Origin: Roseicella aerolata
GTDB lineage: Bacteria; Pseudomonadota; Alphaproteobacteria; Acetobacterales; Acetobacteraceae
Length of the DNA: 64,000 bases
NCBI RefSeq assembly: GCF_020523605.1
Contig: NZ_JAJAQI010000031.1
Location: forward strand, 1-64,000
Reading direction: 5' to 3'
The notes under the pieces: generated by a model
Databases searched by the model: none
Seen by the model: only the letters and a program-made list of their open reading frames with translations
Told to the model about the DNA's origin: nothing
In this document: in pieces, positions 34,239 through 42,167 of the stretch
Position numbering within the stretch: position 1 is the stretch's first letter
How the letters are laid out: each line of letters starts with the position of its first letter
Position numbers and translations under genes: made by a program

Positions 34239-35129
34239 ATGATCGGCATCGACTGGGGCACCACCTCCTTCCGCGCCTACCGCCTCGATGCGCAGGGCGC
34301 CGTCCTCGACAGCCTGGACCGCGAGGGCGGGATCCTCACCGTCCCGTCCGGCGGCTTCCCCGAGGCGCTGCGCGCCGCCATCGGCCCCTGGCTGGCGGCG
34401 GGGGAGACCCGCGTGCTGCTCTGCGGCATGGTCGGCAGCCGCCAGGGCTGGCAGGAGGCACCCTACCTGCCCTGTCCCGCCGGCCCGGCCGAGATCGCCG
34501 CCGCCGTCGTGCCGCTGGCCTTCGAAGGCGCCACCTGCCGCCTCGTCCCAGGGCTCACCGCCCGCGACGCGGCCGGCGTGCCGGATGTGATGCGGGGCGA
34601 GGAGACCAAGCTGGTCGGCCTGCTGGCCGTGCTGGGCGGGGCGGAGGCGCTGGTCTGCCTGCCCGGCACGCACAGCAAATGGGCGCGGCTCGCGGGCGGC
34701 CGCATCGCCGGCTTCGCCACCCAGTTCACCGGAGAGACGCGCGCCGTGCTGCTGCAGCACAGCATCCTCGGCCGCCTCGCCGAGCCGGGGCCGGCCTCGG
34801 ACGCGGCCTTCCTGCGCGGCGTCCGGCGCGCGCGGGAGCCGGGCGGGCTGCTCCACCACCTCTTCGGCACCCGTGCCCTCGGGCTCCTGGGCGATCTCGC
34901 GCCGGCCGATACGGCCAGCTACCTCTCCGGCCTGCTGATCGGGCACGAGTTGCAGGCGGTGCTGGCGGAGGGCGCGCCGGCCGGGCCCATCCACCTCGCC
35001 GGCAGCGAAACCCTGGCCCGGGCCTATGCGCTGGCCTTCGCGGAACACGGCCTCGGCTACCGTCGCCATGCCGATGACATCGTGGCGCGCGGCCTCGCCC
35101 TCATCGCGGAGACGATCCCATGGCCCTGA
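34239..35129 (+). CDS. dgoK: 2-dehydro-3-deoxygalactonokinase
   Basis: 296 residues. ATP-dependent kinase making 2-dehydro-3-deoxy-6-phosphogalactonate, second intracellular step of galactonate (De Ley-Doudoroff) breakdown. The family start MIGIDWGTTSFRAYRLD is plain, with LLCGMVGSRQGWQEAPYL, VMRGEETKLVGLLAVL and CLPGTHSKWARL as further marks. The ATG at 34239 is the only one giving this start; the frame upstream (MAASQDHFREC...) is not family-like. Its end overlaps dgoA by 10 bases, so both are made together. The dehydratase gene is not in the window. Confidence 0.9.
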   Translation: MIGIDWGTTSFRAYRLDAQGAVLDSLDREGGILTVPSGGFPEALRAAIGPWLAAGETRVLLCGMVGSRQGWQEAPYLPCPAGPAEIAAAVVPLAFEGATCRLVPGLTARDAAGVPDVMRGEETKLVGLLAVLGGAEALVCLPGTHSKWARLAGGRIAGFATQFTGETRAVLLQHSILGRLAEPGPASDAAFLRGVRRAREPGGLLHHLFGTRALGLLGDLAPADTASYLSGLLIGHELQAVLAEGAPAGPIHLAGSETLARAYALAFAEHGLGYRRHADDIVARGLALIAETIPWP

Positions 35130-35746
35130 CGCTGACCGATTGGCTCGCCCGCTGCCCGCTGGTTGCCATCCTGCGCGGCGTGACGCCGGCGGAGGCGGTG
35201 CCGGTGGGGGAGGCGCTGGTGAAGGCCGGCATCGCCGTGCTGGAAGTGCCGCTGAACTCGCCCGAGCCGATCGAGAGCATCCGCCGCCTGGCGCATCACT
35301 TCGGCGACCGGGCACTGGTCGGCGCCGGCACGGTGATGACCGCGGCGCAGGTCAGCGAGATCTGCTCGGCCGGCGGCCAGCTGATGGTGACGCCGCATGC
35401 CGATCCGGAACTGGTGCGGGTGGCGAAGGCCCACCGGCTGCTGGCGGTGCCCGGCTTCTTCACCCCGGACGAGGCCTTCTCGCTGCTCGCGGCCGGCGCC
35501 GATGCGCTGAAGCTCTTCCCGGCCGAGGCCGCTTCGCCCGCCGTGCTGCGGGCGCTGCTGGCGGTGCTGCCGAAGGGCACGGCGGTGCTGCCCGTGGGCG
35601 GCATGGCGGCCGAGACCATCGGGCCCTGGTGCGCGGCGGGCGCGGCCGGATTCGGCATCGGCTCCTCGCTCTACAAGCCGGGCGATACCGCCGCCGCCGT
35701 CGCGGAGAAGGCGAAGGCCCTCGTCAAGGTCCTGCACGGCGGCTGA
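35120..35746 (+). CDS. dgoA: 2-dehydro-3-deoxy-6-phosphogalactonate aldolase
   Basis: 208 residues. Class I TIM-barrel aldolase cleaving KDPGal to pyruvate and glyceraldehyde-3-phosphate. The Schiff-base Lys is in GADALKLFPAEAAS, Glu in LEVPLNSPEP acts in catalysis, and VGAGTVMTAAQV binds substrate. The N-terminus LARCPLVAILRGVTPAEA and the C-terminal PVGGMAAETIGPW, GFGIGSSLYKPG are typical of DgoA rather than KDPG-only Eda. Starts within the end of dgoK. The next gene, glpD, is convergent, separated by a composite repeat. Confidence 0.9.
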   Translation: MALTLTDWLARCPLVAILRGVTPAEAVPVGEALVKAGIAVLEVPLNSPEPIESIRRLAHHFGDRALVGAGTVMTAAQVSEICSAGGQLMVTPHADPELVRVAKAHRLLAVPGFFTPDEAFSLLAAGADALKLFPAEAASPAVLRALLAVLPKGTAVLPVGGMAAETIGPWCAAGAAGFGIGSSLYKPGDTAAAVAEKAKALVKVLHGG

Positions 35747-35833
35747 ACCGGTCTCGCGCCGGGGGCAGCGGGGCGCGGCCGTCATCCCCGGTGGCGGCTG
35801 CGGCCGCTGCGCCGCTTCCGGGGGCCGGAGCTT

Positions 35834-35932
35834 CAGCGGATTGCGTTCCTGTCTGAACGCCGGTCCGCTGGCGTTCCTTGATGTCGAGCAGCTTCACGCT
35901 TCCGGACGTTCACGCCCATCCGCGATCTGCTC
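35834..35932 (-). repeat. Composite palindromic repeat, one copy
   Basis: Palindrome B at 35834-35870 and element A at 35886-35932, minus orientation, between convergent dgoA and glpD. The minus-strand TAG at 35934-35932 is the glpD stop codon and shares its last base with A. Confidence 0.85.
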
Positions 35933-37437
35933 TACCGCGCCGCCGTGACCGCCGCCTCGCCGAGCGCCGCGCGCAGCCTGGCCTGGCCGGCCGCATCCAT
36001 GTGCAGGCCGAGCCTGGAGCGCCGCCACAGCACATCCTCCGCCGTCCGGGCCCATTCGCGCTCCACCAGCCAGGCCAGCTCGCGCCCGGTGAGGCCGGCG
36101 CCGAAGGCCTCGCCCAGGCCGGCGAGGGAGGTCGCGCCGTCCAGCACCGCGTCGAGCTCCGACCCATAGGCCCGCACCATGCGCCGCAGCATGGCGGGCG
36201 GCAGCCAGGGATGCCGGCGCGCCGCCTCTGCCTCGAAGCCCGGCAGGTCGCAGCCGCCGAATTCCCCGCCCGGCAGCGGCGCCGTCCCGGTCCAGGGCGT
36301 GCCGGCGCGGCCGAGCGCGGCGCCGATCCGCCCCACCGCCTCCTCCGCCAGCCGCCGGTAGGTGGTGATCTTGCCGCCATAGACGGTCAGCAGCGGCGCC
36401 GCGCCGGGTGGCGCATCGGCCTTCAGCACATAGTCGCGGGTGACCGCGGAGGGGTTGTCGGCGCCGTCGTCATGCAGCGGCCGGACGCCGGAATAGGTCC
36501 AGACGACCTCGGACGGGTCGGGCGCGCGGCGGAATTGCCGCCCGACCGCGGCGCAGAGATAGGCGGCCTCCTCCGGGCTGCAGCGCGCCTCCCGCGCATC
36601 GCCCGCATGCGGGACGTCCGTGGTGCCGATGAGGGAGAAGCGCCCCTCATAGGGGATGACGAAGACCACGCGGCGGTCATCGTTCTGCAGGATATAGGCT
36701 TGCTCGCCCTGGTAGAGCGCGGGCAGGACGATATGGCTGCCGCGGACCAGCCGTACCCGGTCCCTCGCCGTCGCCCGGGCGGCGGCCTGCGCCTGCATCA
36801 CCCAGGGGCCGGCGGCATTGACCAGGGCGCGGGCCCGCACTTGGCGCTCCCCGCCCGCGGCGTCGCGCAGCCGGCAGGTCCAACCCCCGGCATCCCGCTC
36901 GGCCCCGAGGAATTCCGTGCGCACCAGCACCGCCGCCCCGCGCGCCGCCGCGTCGCGGGCATTGAGGACGACCAGCCGGCTGTCCTCCACCCAGCAATCG
37001 GAATAGGCGAAGGCGTCGGTGATCTCCTCCCGCAGCGGCGCGCCATAGGGGTGGCGGCGCAGCGCGATGCCCTCCGCCCCCGGCAGGCTGACGCGCCGCG
37101 CCAGGTGGTCGTAGAGGAAGAGCCCGGCGCGGATCATCCAGCGCGGCCGCATCTCCGGCCGGTGCGGCAGGACGAAGCGCATCGGCCAGACGATGTGCGG
37201 CGCGATGCGCAGCAGCACCTCGCGCTCCGCCAGCGCCTCCCGCACCAGGCGGAACTCGTACTGCTCGAGATAGCGCAGCCCGCCATGGATCAGCTTGGAG
37301 GAGGCGGAGGAGGTGGCGCCGCCCAGGTCGCCCCGCTCCACCAGGCAGGTCGAGAGGCCACGGCCCTGGGCGTCGCGCGCGATGCCCGCGCCGTTGATGC
37401 CGCCGCCGATGACGAGGAGGTCGAAGCGGTCCTGCAT
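35932..37437 (-). CDS. glpD: Glycerol-3-phosphate dehydrogenase (FAD)
   Basis: 501 residues. Membrane-associated flavoenzyme that oxidises glycerol-3-phosphate to dihydroxyacetone phosphate. FAD motif FDLLVIGGGINGAGIARDA, the signature TSSASSKLIHGGLRYLEQ, and later WTYSGVRPLHDDGADNPS and LTVYGGKITTYRRLAE. Length is that of aerobic GlpD. ATG at 37437, with no strong ribosome site visible; an Arg/Ala-rich frame ends 6 bases upstream. The stop codon is provided by the repeat element at the 3' end. No glpK or glpR gene is nearby. Confidence 0.94.
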   Translation of the reverse strand: MQDRFDLLVIGGGINGAGIARDAQGRGLSTCLVERGDLGGATSSASSKLIHGGLRYLEQYEFRLVREALAEREVLLRIAPHIVWPMRFVLPHRPEMRPRWMIRAGLFLYDHLARRVSLPGAEGIALRRHPYGAPLREEITDAFAYSDCWVEDSRLVVLNARDAAARGAAVLVRTEFLGAERDAGGWTCRLRDAAGGERQVRARALVNAAGPWVMQAQAAARATARDRVRLVRGSHIVLPALYQGEQAYILQNDDRRVVFVIPYEGRFSLIGTTDVPHAGDAREARCSPEEAAYLCAAVGRQFRRAPDPSEVVWTYSGVRPLHDDGADNPSAVTRDYVLKADAPPGAAPLLTVYGGKITTYRRLAEEAVGRIGAALGRAGTPWTGTAPLPGGEFGGCDLPGFEAEAARRHPWLPPAMLRRMVRAYGSELDAVLDGATSLAGLGEAFGAGLTGRELAWLVEREWARTAEDVLWRRSRLGLHMDAAGQARLRAALGEAAVTAAR

Positions 37438-37443
37438 GCCGGA

Positions 37444-37782
37444 TCAGCGCCGGGCGGAGAGGGCGGGCGCGATGCGCCGTCCGGTGCCGATGGCATCCGG
37501 CCCCCGTGCCGCCCCGCGCCGCAGGGTGGCGGCGAAGCGCGCCAGTGCGGCAAGCGCGTCCTGCCCGCGACGGGAGGGCGCCGGACGCGCCGCGCCACGG
37601 GCCGGGGCGGCCCCGGCCGCCACGCGGCGGGTGGTGACACGGCAGGGCCGCGCGGCGCGGTCGCCCCGGACCGTCGCGGCCGGGCGTGCGGCCCCGCGCT
37701 GCCCGCAATCGGCATCGCGTCCGGCCGGATGGTGGCGGTGGCGCTGCGCCCTGGCCGGCGCGCCTTCGGTCCTGCGGGGCAT
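37444..37782 (-). CDS. Doubtful Arg/Ala-rich frame upstream of glpD
   Basis: A 112-residue frame starting MPRRTEGAPARAQRHRHHPA and ending GRRIAPALSARR, 6 bases before the glpD start. Its Arg/Ala/Pro bias is the pattern of non-coding GC-rich DNA, and no motif is seen. It could provide translational coupling to glpD, which lacks a clear ribosome site, but I regard it as probably not a gene. The rest of 37438-37915 shows nothing else. Confidence 0.15.
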   Translation of the reverse strand: MPRRTEGAPARAQRHRHHPAGRDADCGQRGAARPAATVRGDRAARPCRVTTRRVAAGAAPARGAARPAPSRRGQDALAALARFAATLRRGAARGPDAIGTGRRIAPALSARR

Positions 37783-37915
37783 GGCCGGACCATGCCACAA
37801 CCCGCTCCCGGTTGTCAGGCACGGCTCCGCGCTCACGCCCCGCTCGCGGCATGTGGCGCAGGCCCCTCTTCCGGCATGGCCGCCCGGCGCGCCACACTGG
37901 CGCCATGGGGAACGG

Positions 37916-39334
37916 ATGGTCTCGCCGGCGGGCCGGCAGGTGAGGGGCGGCGCGTTGTGGCGGCTTCTGCTGGTCGGCTTCGGCACGCTGGTCGTGCCGC
38001 TCGACACCGCGCTCAACATCGCCTTCCCGCCGATCACCCGGCATTTCGGCCTGGCATTGCCGGAGATCCAGTGGGTCGTCGTCTGCTATGTGCTGACCTA
38101 TGGCAGCCTGATGCTGGGCATCGGCCGGCTGGGTGACATCTTCGGCCATGCGCTGGTCTTCCGCCTGGGGCTGGCCGGCAGCGCGGTCTCCCTGCTGCTC
38201 TGCGCCGCCTCGCCGAGCTACGGGTGGCTGCTGGGCTTCCGGGTGGCGCAGGGGGTGGCGGCGGCGCTGGTCATCAGCTGCGGCCCGGCCCTGGTCACCG
38301 CCCTGTTCCCGGAGGCGCAGCGCGGCCGGGTGCTCGGCCTCTATGCGCTGATGTTCGCCGCCGGCGGGGTGCTCGGCCCCTTGCTCGGCGGGGCGCTGGT
38401 GGCGGCCTGGGGCTGGCCGGCGGTGTTCTGGTTCCGCGCCCCGATCGCCCTGCTCGCCCTGTTGCTGCTGCGCGGACTGCCGGCTCCGCCGCCTGCCGGG
38501 GCGCGCGAGCCCTTCGACCTGCCGGGTGCCGTGCTGCTGGCGCTTGCGATCGGCAGCCTGCTGCTGGCGGTGAACCAGGCGCGCCATCTGGGGCAGGGCG
38601 GCGTCGCGGCCCTGCCGCTGGCGGCACTGTTCCTCGCGGCGCTGGCCGGCTTCCTGCGGCGCAGCCGCAGCGCGCCCCGCCCGATCATCGCTCTCTCGCA
38701 TTTCCGCCGTCCCGGCTTCGCCCGGGTGAATGCCGGCAATGCGCTGGTGAACCTGGCCGGTTTCGCCGTGCTGCTGCTCGTGCCCTACTACCTCGCGGGC
38801 GTCGCCGGGCTGCCGACGGCGCTGGCCGGGCTGGTGCTGGCGGCCTCGCCCGGCGGCACGATGCTCGCCGCCGCGCCGGCCGGCTGGCTGCTGGCGCGCA
38901 TGCCGGCCTGGCGGATGGTGCAGCTCGGCGTCGCGCTCAGCGGCGCGGGGCTTGGCCTGGTCGCGCTCTGGGGGCCGGGCAGCCCGCCGGCGCTGCTCCT
39001 GCTCTCCCTGCTGCTGCACGGTGCCGGCCAGGGGCTGGTGCAGGTGGGCTATACCGAGATCGTCACCGCCACCCTGCCGCGGCAGGACCGCGGCGTGGCG
39101 GGCAGCCTGGCCATGATGACCCGGACCCTTGGCGTCGTCAGCGCGGCCTCCCTCCTCACCCTCTGGTTCGAGGTCTGGCAGGCGGCCGCCCGCGCCGGGG
39201 GCGCGGGACCGGCGGAGGCCTTCCTGCATGGCTTCGGCGCCGCCTTCGCCCTGGCGGCGGCCCTGTGCGGCCTGGTGCTGGCGCTGCTGCTGCCGCGGCC
39301 CGCCTCGGGGGAGGTCCGGCAGCCGTGGGGATAG
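37916..39334 (+). CDS. MFS transporter, 14-helix DHA2 type
   Basis: 472 residues with about 14 hydrophobic helices. Family marks: VPLDTALNIAFPPITRHFG (motif of DHA2 helix 1), IQWVVVCYVLTYGSLMLGIGRLGDIFGHAL with the GxLaDrxG loop variant GRLGDIFGH, and VISCGPALVTALFPEAQRGRVLGLYALM in helix 5 with antiporter motif-like GGVLGPLLGG. Likely a proton-driven drug or metabolite exporter. ATG at 37916 after CATGGGGAACGG; a GTG at about 37940 is possible. It is convergent with the next MFS gene; stops are 17 bases apart. Confidence 0.85.
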   Translation: MVSPAGRQVRGGALWRLLLVGFGTLVVPLDTALNIAFPPITRHFGLALPEIQWVVVCYVLTYGSLMLGIGRLGDIFGHALVFRLGLAGSAVSLLLCAASPSYGWLLGFRVAQGVAAALVISCGPALVTALFPEAQRGRVLGLYALMFAAGGVLGPLLGGALVAAWGWPAVFWFRAPIALLALLLLRGLPAPPPAGAREPFDLPGAVLLALAIGSLLLAVNQARHLGQGGVAALPLAALFLAALAGFLRRSRSAPRPIIALSHFRRPGFARVNAGNALVNLAGFAVLLLVPYYLAGVAGLPTALAGLVLAASPGGTMLAAAPAGWLLARMPAWRMVQLGVALSGAGLGLVALWGPGSPPALLLLSLLLHGAGQGLVQVGYTEIVTATLPRQDRGVAGSLAMMTRTLGVVSAASLLTLWFEVWQAAARAGGAGPAEAFLHGFGAAFALAAALCGLVLALLLPRPASGEVRQPWG

Positions 39335-39351
39335 CGCTGCCCGGGCGGGCT

Positions 39352-40593
39352 CTACCGCCAGATCGCGTGCCGCCAGCGCCAGGCGATCGCGGCGGTCGCC
39401 AGCAGCCCGAAGCCGGCATAGAGCGTAGCGGTGGCGGCGAAGCCCAGCCGCGCGATGCCCGGGCCCGCCAGCAGCAGCCCGACCGGCATGCCGTAGATCG
39501 CCAGTATCCGCAGCCCCATCATCCGGCCGCGGAAGGCGGCGGCGGTGATGCGCAGGATCAGCACCGACATCGGCACCATGCAGAGACTCTGGGCGAAGCC
39601 GGCCAGCAGCAACAGCGCCATGCCCGCCGGCGCCGTCTCCACCCGGGCGAAGGCCAGCAGCAGGCCGAACCAGGCCCCGGCCGCCAGCAGCATCACCCGT
39701 GCCGGCCGCTCCCCCACCCCGCGCAGGCTGAGCAGCAGGGAACCGAGCAGCGCGCCGCCGGCGAAGCAGGCGACGAGCGTGCCGAGCCCGGTGCGGTCGA
39801 GCCCGTAGACATCCCGCGCCACATGCGGCAGCAGCCCGCCGGAGAGCGGGTAGGCGGCGAAATTCGCCAGGAAGGCCAGCCAGAGCGCCGCCAGCAGCGC
39901 CGGCGTCGCGCGGGCATGGGCGAAGCCCTCCCCCAGCTCCCGCCAGGTGGAGAGCAGCGAGGCCGGCAGGCGCGGCCCGTCCATCCGCGGCGGCTCCCGC
40001 GTGCCGAGGGTGAGCAGCAGGCTGGCGAGGTAGAGCCCGGCCACCGCGAGATAGGCCGGCCCCAGGCCGAGCAGGGTCACGAGGCCGGCGCCGGCGAGGG
40101 CGCCGACGATGCGGGCGGAATCCATGCTGACCCGCGCCACTCCCATGGCCCTGGCGAGCAGCGCCGGCGGCATGGTCGCGCCGATCAGCGCGTTGCGCAC
40201 CCCGATATCGGAGGGCCGCACCAGCCCGGCCAGGGCGGCGATGACGAAGACCGCCGCCGGGTGCAGCCGCCCCGTCAGGGCGAGCGCGGCGAGGCAGGCG
40301 GCCAGCAGCAGATAGGCGGCGCGCATGGCGGCCAGCACGGTGCGGTGCCCCAGCCGGTCGCCCGCCACCCCGAAGAGCGGCGAGACCAGCGTGCCGGTGA
40401 ATTGCAGGGCGCCGAAGGCGGTGAGCCAGAGGACGGATCCCGTCTCGGTCAGCACATACCAGCCGAGCACCAGCGTCTCCATCTCGAAGGCCCAGGAGAC
40501 GGCGAGGTCGGCGGGCCACTGGAAGCGGAAGCTGCGCTGGGAAAAGGGCGACCGGGCGGCCGCGGGCATGGTCTCGGGATCCGGCCCGCTCAT
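39352..40593 (-). CDS. MFS transporter, 12-helix (MFS_3 type)
   Basis: 413 residues. Starts MSGPDPETMPAAARSPFSQR, then RFQWPADLAVSWAFEMETLVLGWY and FTGTLVSPLFGVAGDRLGHRTVL, the GxxxDRxGxR loop between helices 2 and 3. About 12 helices follow. The style fits the MFS_3 group of small-molecule or siderophore exporters. The ATG at 40593 has no good ribosome site of its own, but a tiny frame with a strong one ends on it (see 40590-40613). It is convergent with the DHA2-type transporter. Confidence 0.82.
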   Translation of the reverse strand: MSGPDPETMPAAARSPFSQRSFRFQWPADLAVSWAFEMETLVLGWYVLTETGSVLWLTAFGALQFTGTLVSPLFGVAGDRLGHRTVLAAMRAAYLLLAACLAALALTGRLHPAAVFVIAALAGLVRPSDIGVRNALIGATMPPALLARAMGVARVSMDSARIVGALAGAGLVTLLGLGPAYLAVAGLYLASLLLTLGTREPPRMDGPRLPASLLSTWRELGEGFAHARATPALLAALWLAFLANFAAYPLSGGLLPHVARDVYGLDRTGLGTLVACFAGGALLGSLLLSLRGVGERPARVMLLAAGAWFGLLLAFARVETAPAGMALLLLAGFAQSLCMVPMSVLILRITAAAFRGRMMGLRILAIYGMPVGLLLAGPGIARLGFAATATLYAGFGLLATAAIAWRWRHAIWR

Positions 40594-40613
40594 GGCCGCG
40601 CCCTGCTGGACAT
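40590..40613 (-). CDS. Seven-residue leader frame (MSSRARP) before the MFS gene
   Basis: ATG at 40613 preceded by GGAGGGAGGAAACCGG, a strong Shine-Dalgarno, then MSSRARP and a TGA that overlaps the MFS start as ATGA. Translation of this short frame could deliver ribosomes to the MFS start, which lacks its own site. This is inferred from the sequence arrangement only. Confidence 0.4.
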   Translation of the reverse strand: MSSRARP

Positions 40614-40700
40614 CCGGTTTCCTCCCTCCGCGGGCCTGCCGCCGCGGTGCCTTGCCGGCAGTATGGGCCGGACGGGGCGGGGCGGCGAGGGGCGGCCCGG

Positions 40701-40729
40701 TTGACAGCGCCCGCGGCCCGGGCAGTCTC
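40701..40729 (+). promoter_or_regulatory. Candidate sigma-70 promoter
   Basis: A perfect TTGACA at 40701-40706, 17 bases, then AGTCTC (or CAGTCT after 16). The -10 is weak, but TTGACA with a GC spacer is a common style in this bacterial group. It precedes the ribosome site and ATG at 40775. Confidence 0.45.
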
Positions 40730-40774
40730 CCCCGGCAGGCCCGGCGGAGATCCGGACCGCCCGAGGAGACGTCC

Positions 40775-41113
40775 ATGCGCCGCATCGCCCGCCGCGCCCG
40801 CCGCCCGCACCGGGCGGAGCCGCGCATGACCGCGCCCCGCATCGCCCCGGTGCCGGGCGACCCGGGCTGCCTCGGGCCCGGGATCGTTGCGAAGCGGCTG
40901 GCCGGGCCGGGAGGAGGCTTCGCCCTCGGGGAGGGCGGCATGGATGACCGGCGGGCCGCTTCACGCCCCCAGGCCGCGCCCTCCGGCGATCGGATCTGTG
41001 CCTGGCGGGCCGCTTCACGCCTCCGGGCCGTGCCCTCCGACGATCGGATTTGTGCCTGGCGGCCCGATTCACGCCTCCGGGCCGTGCCCTCCGGCGATCG
41101 GGCCGCGCCGTGA
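40775..41113 (+). CDS. Possible 112-residue protein with 18-residue repeats
   Basis: ATG at 40775 after CCGAGGAGACGTCC, a good ribosome site downstream of a TTGACA promoter candidate. The Arg-rich start (MRRIARRARRPHRAEPR) is followed by a Gly/Pro part (RIAPVPGDPGCLGPGIVAKR), then three 18-residue repeats of the type RAASRLRAVPSDDRICAW. The TGA at 41111-41113 overlaps the ATG of the amidohydrolase (TGATG). The frame may be coding and coupled, or the repeat may simply be open in this frame. No family is recognised. Confidence 0.35.
   Translation: MRRIARRARRPHRAEPRMTAPRIAPVPGDPGCLGPGIVAKRLAGPGGGFALGEGGMDDRRAASRPQAAPSGDRICAWRAASRLRAVPSDDRICAWRPDSRLRAVPSGDRAAP
40953..41104 (+). repeat. 54-bp tandem repeat, nearly three copies
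   Basis: Copies begin at 40953, 41007 and 41061 (GGGCCGCTTCACGCC...GCGATCGGATCTGTGCCTGG), the last truncated. The internal TTCACGCC-TCCGG-CCGTGCCCTCCGGCGATC resembles element A of the composite repeat read in reverse. The unit is a multiple of three. It abuts the amidohydrolase start codon. Confidence 0.88.
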
Positions 41114-42018
41114 TGCTGCCTATCATCGACGCCCACCACCACATCTGGGACCTGGCGGCGAACCGGCACCCCTGGTTGCAGGAAGAGCCGCCGATCCCTT
41201 TCCGCTACGGCGATACCCGCGCGCTGCGGCGGAACTACCTGCCGGCGGATCTCCGGCGCGATGCGGCGCGGCAGAATGTCATCGCCACGGTCTATATGGA
41301 GGCCGAGCACGACCCGGCCGACCCGCTGCGCGAGACCCGCTGGGTGCATGAGGTCGCGGCGCGGGAGGGCCTGCCAAATGCGATGGCCGGCGCCGCCTTC
41401 CTCGACCGCGCCGATGCCGCGGAGGTGATCCGCGCCCAGGCCGCCATGCCGCTGGTCCGCAGCCTGCGGCACAAGCCGAAGAGCGTGGCGCGGGCAGGGG
41501 ATTACGACCCGGCGCACCGCATCCCCGGCTCCCTCCGCTGCCCCGCCTGGCGCGCGGGCTACCGCCATCTCGCGGATAGCGGCCTGCATTTCGAGTTGCA
41601 GACGCCCTGGTGGCATCTGCCGGATGCGCTGGAACTGGCGCGGGACTTTCCCGGCACGCTGATCATCCTCAACCATCTCGGCCTGCCGGCCGATCGCAGC
41701 GCGGAGGGCCTTGCCGCCTGGCGCGAGGCGATGGCGCGGCTGGCCAAGGCGCCGAATCTCCGTGTGAAGCTCTCCGGCTGCTGCGTGCCGGGCCGGCGCT
41801 GGACGCCGGAGTTGCAGGCGCCGGTGGTGCTGGAGGCGATCCGGCTCTTCGGCGCCGAACGCTGCATGGTCGCCAGCAACTTCCCGGTGGACGGGCTGCT
41901 GGCCAGCTATGACGAGATCATGGACGGGATGCGGGCGATCATCGCCGGCCTGCCGGAGGCCGACCAGCGCCGCATCCTCGCCGGCACCGCGGCGGAGACC
42001 TACCGGATTGCCCTCTGA
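41113..42018 (+). CDS. Amidohydrolase-2 family metal hydrolase
   Basis: 301 residues. TIM-barrel metal hydrolase that begins MLPIIDAHHHIWDLAANRH, with the HxH metal site after strand 1. Later LIILNHLGLPADRS supplies another His, LRVKLSGCC a strand end, and CMVASNFPVDGL an (S/A)NFP motif seen in lactonase/decarboxylase members such as 2-pyrone-4,6-dicarboxylate or L-fucono lactonase relatives. ATG at 41113 (a GTG sits one codon upstream). A tandem repeat lies directly before the start. Substrate is a lactone or aromatic acid by family, otherwise unknown. Confidence 0.85.
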   Translation: MLPIIDAHHHIWDLAANRHPWLQEEPPIPFRYGDTRALRRNYLPADLRRDAARQNVIATVYMEAEHDPADPLRETRWVHEVAAREGLPNAMAGAAFLDRADAAEVIRAQAAMPLVRSLRHKPKSVARAGDYDPAHRIPGSLRCPAWRAGYRHLADSGLHFELQTPWWHLPDALELARDFPGTLIILNHLGLPADRSAEGLAAWREAMARLAKAPNLRVKLSGCCVPGRRWTPELQAPVVLEAIRLFGAERCMVASNFPVDGLLASYDEIMDGMRAIIAGLPEADQRRILAGTAAETYRIAL

Positions 42019-42167
42019 TCCCGGACGGCATGGATCGTGACGCACAGCCACCATCGGCGGCTGAGGCCGCGTGAAGGCGCCAGCATTCATGCGGGACGGA
42101 TTGATCCCGGACGCGCGGCGGGGGGCCGGAGCCGCGCCTGCGGCCGGATGGCCGGTGGCACCGGCCT

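Noticed and set aside
36677-40810. 1,377-codon minus frame and a 1,079-codon plus frame at 51049-54288
   Set aside because: Both overlap well-supported genes (glpD, MFS, uvrB) out of phase or antisense and have biased shadow composition.
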